NCBI GenBank assembly: GCA_036339375.1
Contig: JAYZBC010000048.1
Location: 1 to 15,121, forward strand
DNA: 15,121 bases
Source of the DNA: JAYZBC01 sp036339375
GTDB lineage: Bacteria; Pseudomonadota; Alphaproteobacteria; MPNO01; UBA2964
Reading direction: 5' to 3'
Shown: in pieces, positions 15,094 to 15,121 of the stretch
Layout: each line of letters begins with the position of its first letter
Position numbering within the stretch: position 1 is the first letter of the stretch
The notes under the pieces: generated by a model
Seen by the model: the letters and a program-made list of their open reading frames with translations, nothing else
Told to the model about the DNA's origin: nothing
Databases searched by the model: none
Position numbers and translations under genes: made by a program

Positions 15094-15101
15094 AATCTAA
15101 A

Positions 15102-15121
15102 ATGGTATTTGTGAGTCCCAG
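15102..15121 (+). CDS. Start of a SAM-regulated gene, cut by window end
   Basis: ATG at 15102 opens a frame reading MVFVSP before the window ends. AGGAG (15089-15093) lies 8 nt upstream, an excellent ribosome site. Six codons are too few to identify the protein. Its position after two SAM aptamers predicts a role in methionine or SAM supply, for example a homoserine acyltransferase, a sulfhydrylase or a methionine synthase/methyltransferase. That is inference from context only. Confidence 0.7.

Overview
The window is about 15.1 kb of moderately AT-rich DNA from an alphaproteobacterium, probably a marine one. Three observations support this. The gene order runs from branched-chain amino acid synthesis (ilvB-ilvH-ilvC-leuA) straight into the elongasome genes (mreB-mreC-mreD-mrdA-rodA). 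The IlvB cofactor motif is an alphaproteobacterial-style GEAS. The right edge carries a SAM-II riboswitch that appears to be followed by a SAM-V riboswitch, a pairing known from marine alphaproteobacteria. The species cannot be named from sequence alone.

Positions 1-5159 (+ strand) encode acetolactate synthase large subunit (5' end cut off by the window) and small subunit, ketol-acid reductoisomerase and 2-isopropylmalate synthase. Together these lead from pyruvate to the valine/isoleucine precursors and into the leucine branch. Positions 5204-10754 (+ strand) encode the cell-elongation machinery: MreB filament, MreC and MreD membrane scaffold, transpeptidase PBP2 and glycosyltransferase RodA. 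Spacing is tight from mreC onward, with a 1-nt gap between mreD and mrdA.

Positions 10898-13607 (- strand) form a three-gene ABC importer of the SsuABC/TauABC/NMT1 type: periplasmic binding protein, ATPase, permease. It converges on rodA and its substrate is unknown. A GNAT acetyltransferase (13815-14330, + strand) diverges from it. The roughly 200-bp region between them holds a 10-bp direct repeat with a 21-bp period, a plausible operator.

Positions 14331-15121 are mostly non-coding RNA and control DNA. They hold a tRNA-Lys(CTT) with a strong terminator hairpin, then an unexplained GC-rich island (about 65% GC). A promoter follows whose predicted start falls on the first base of a SAM-II aptamer. 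Next come an intrinsic terminator, a SAM-V-like aptamer, a Shine-Dalgarno sequence and the first codons of a gene cut by the window end. The sequence shows a mutually exclusive antiterminator pairing that could couple SAM binding to termination. This dual SAM control element is the most interesting system here; the tandem class is known, but this copy with its readable switching geometry merits checking. The downstream gene is predicted to belong to methionine or SAM metabolism.
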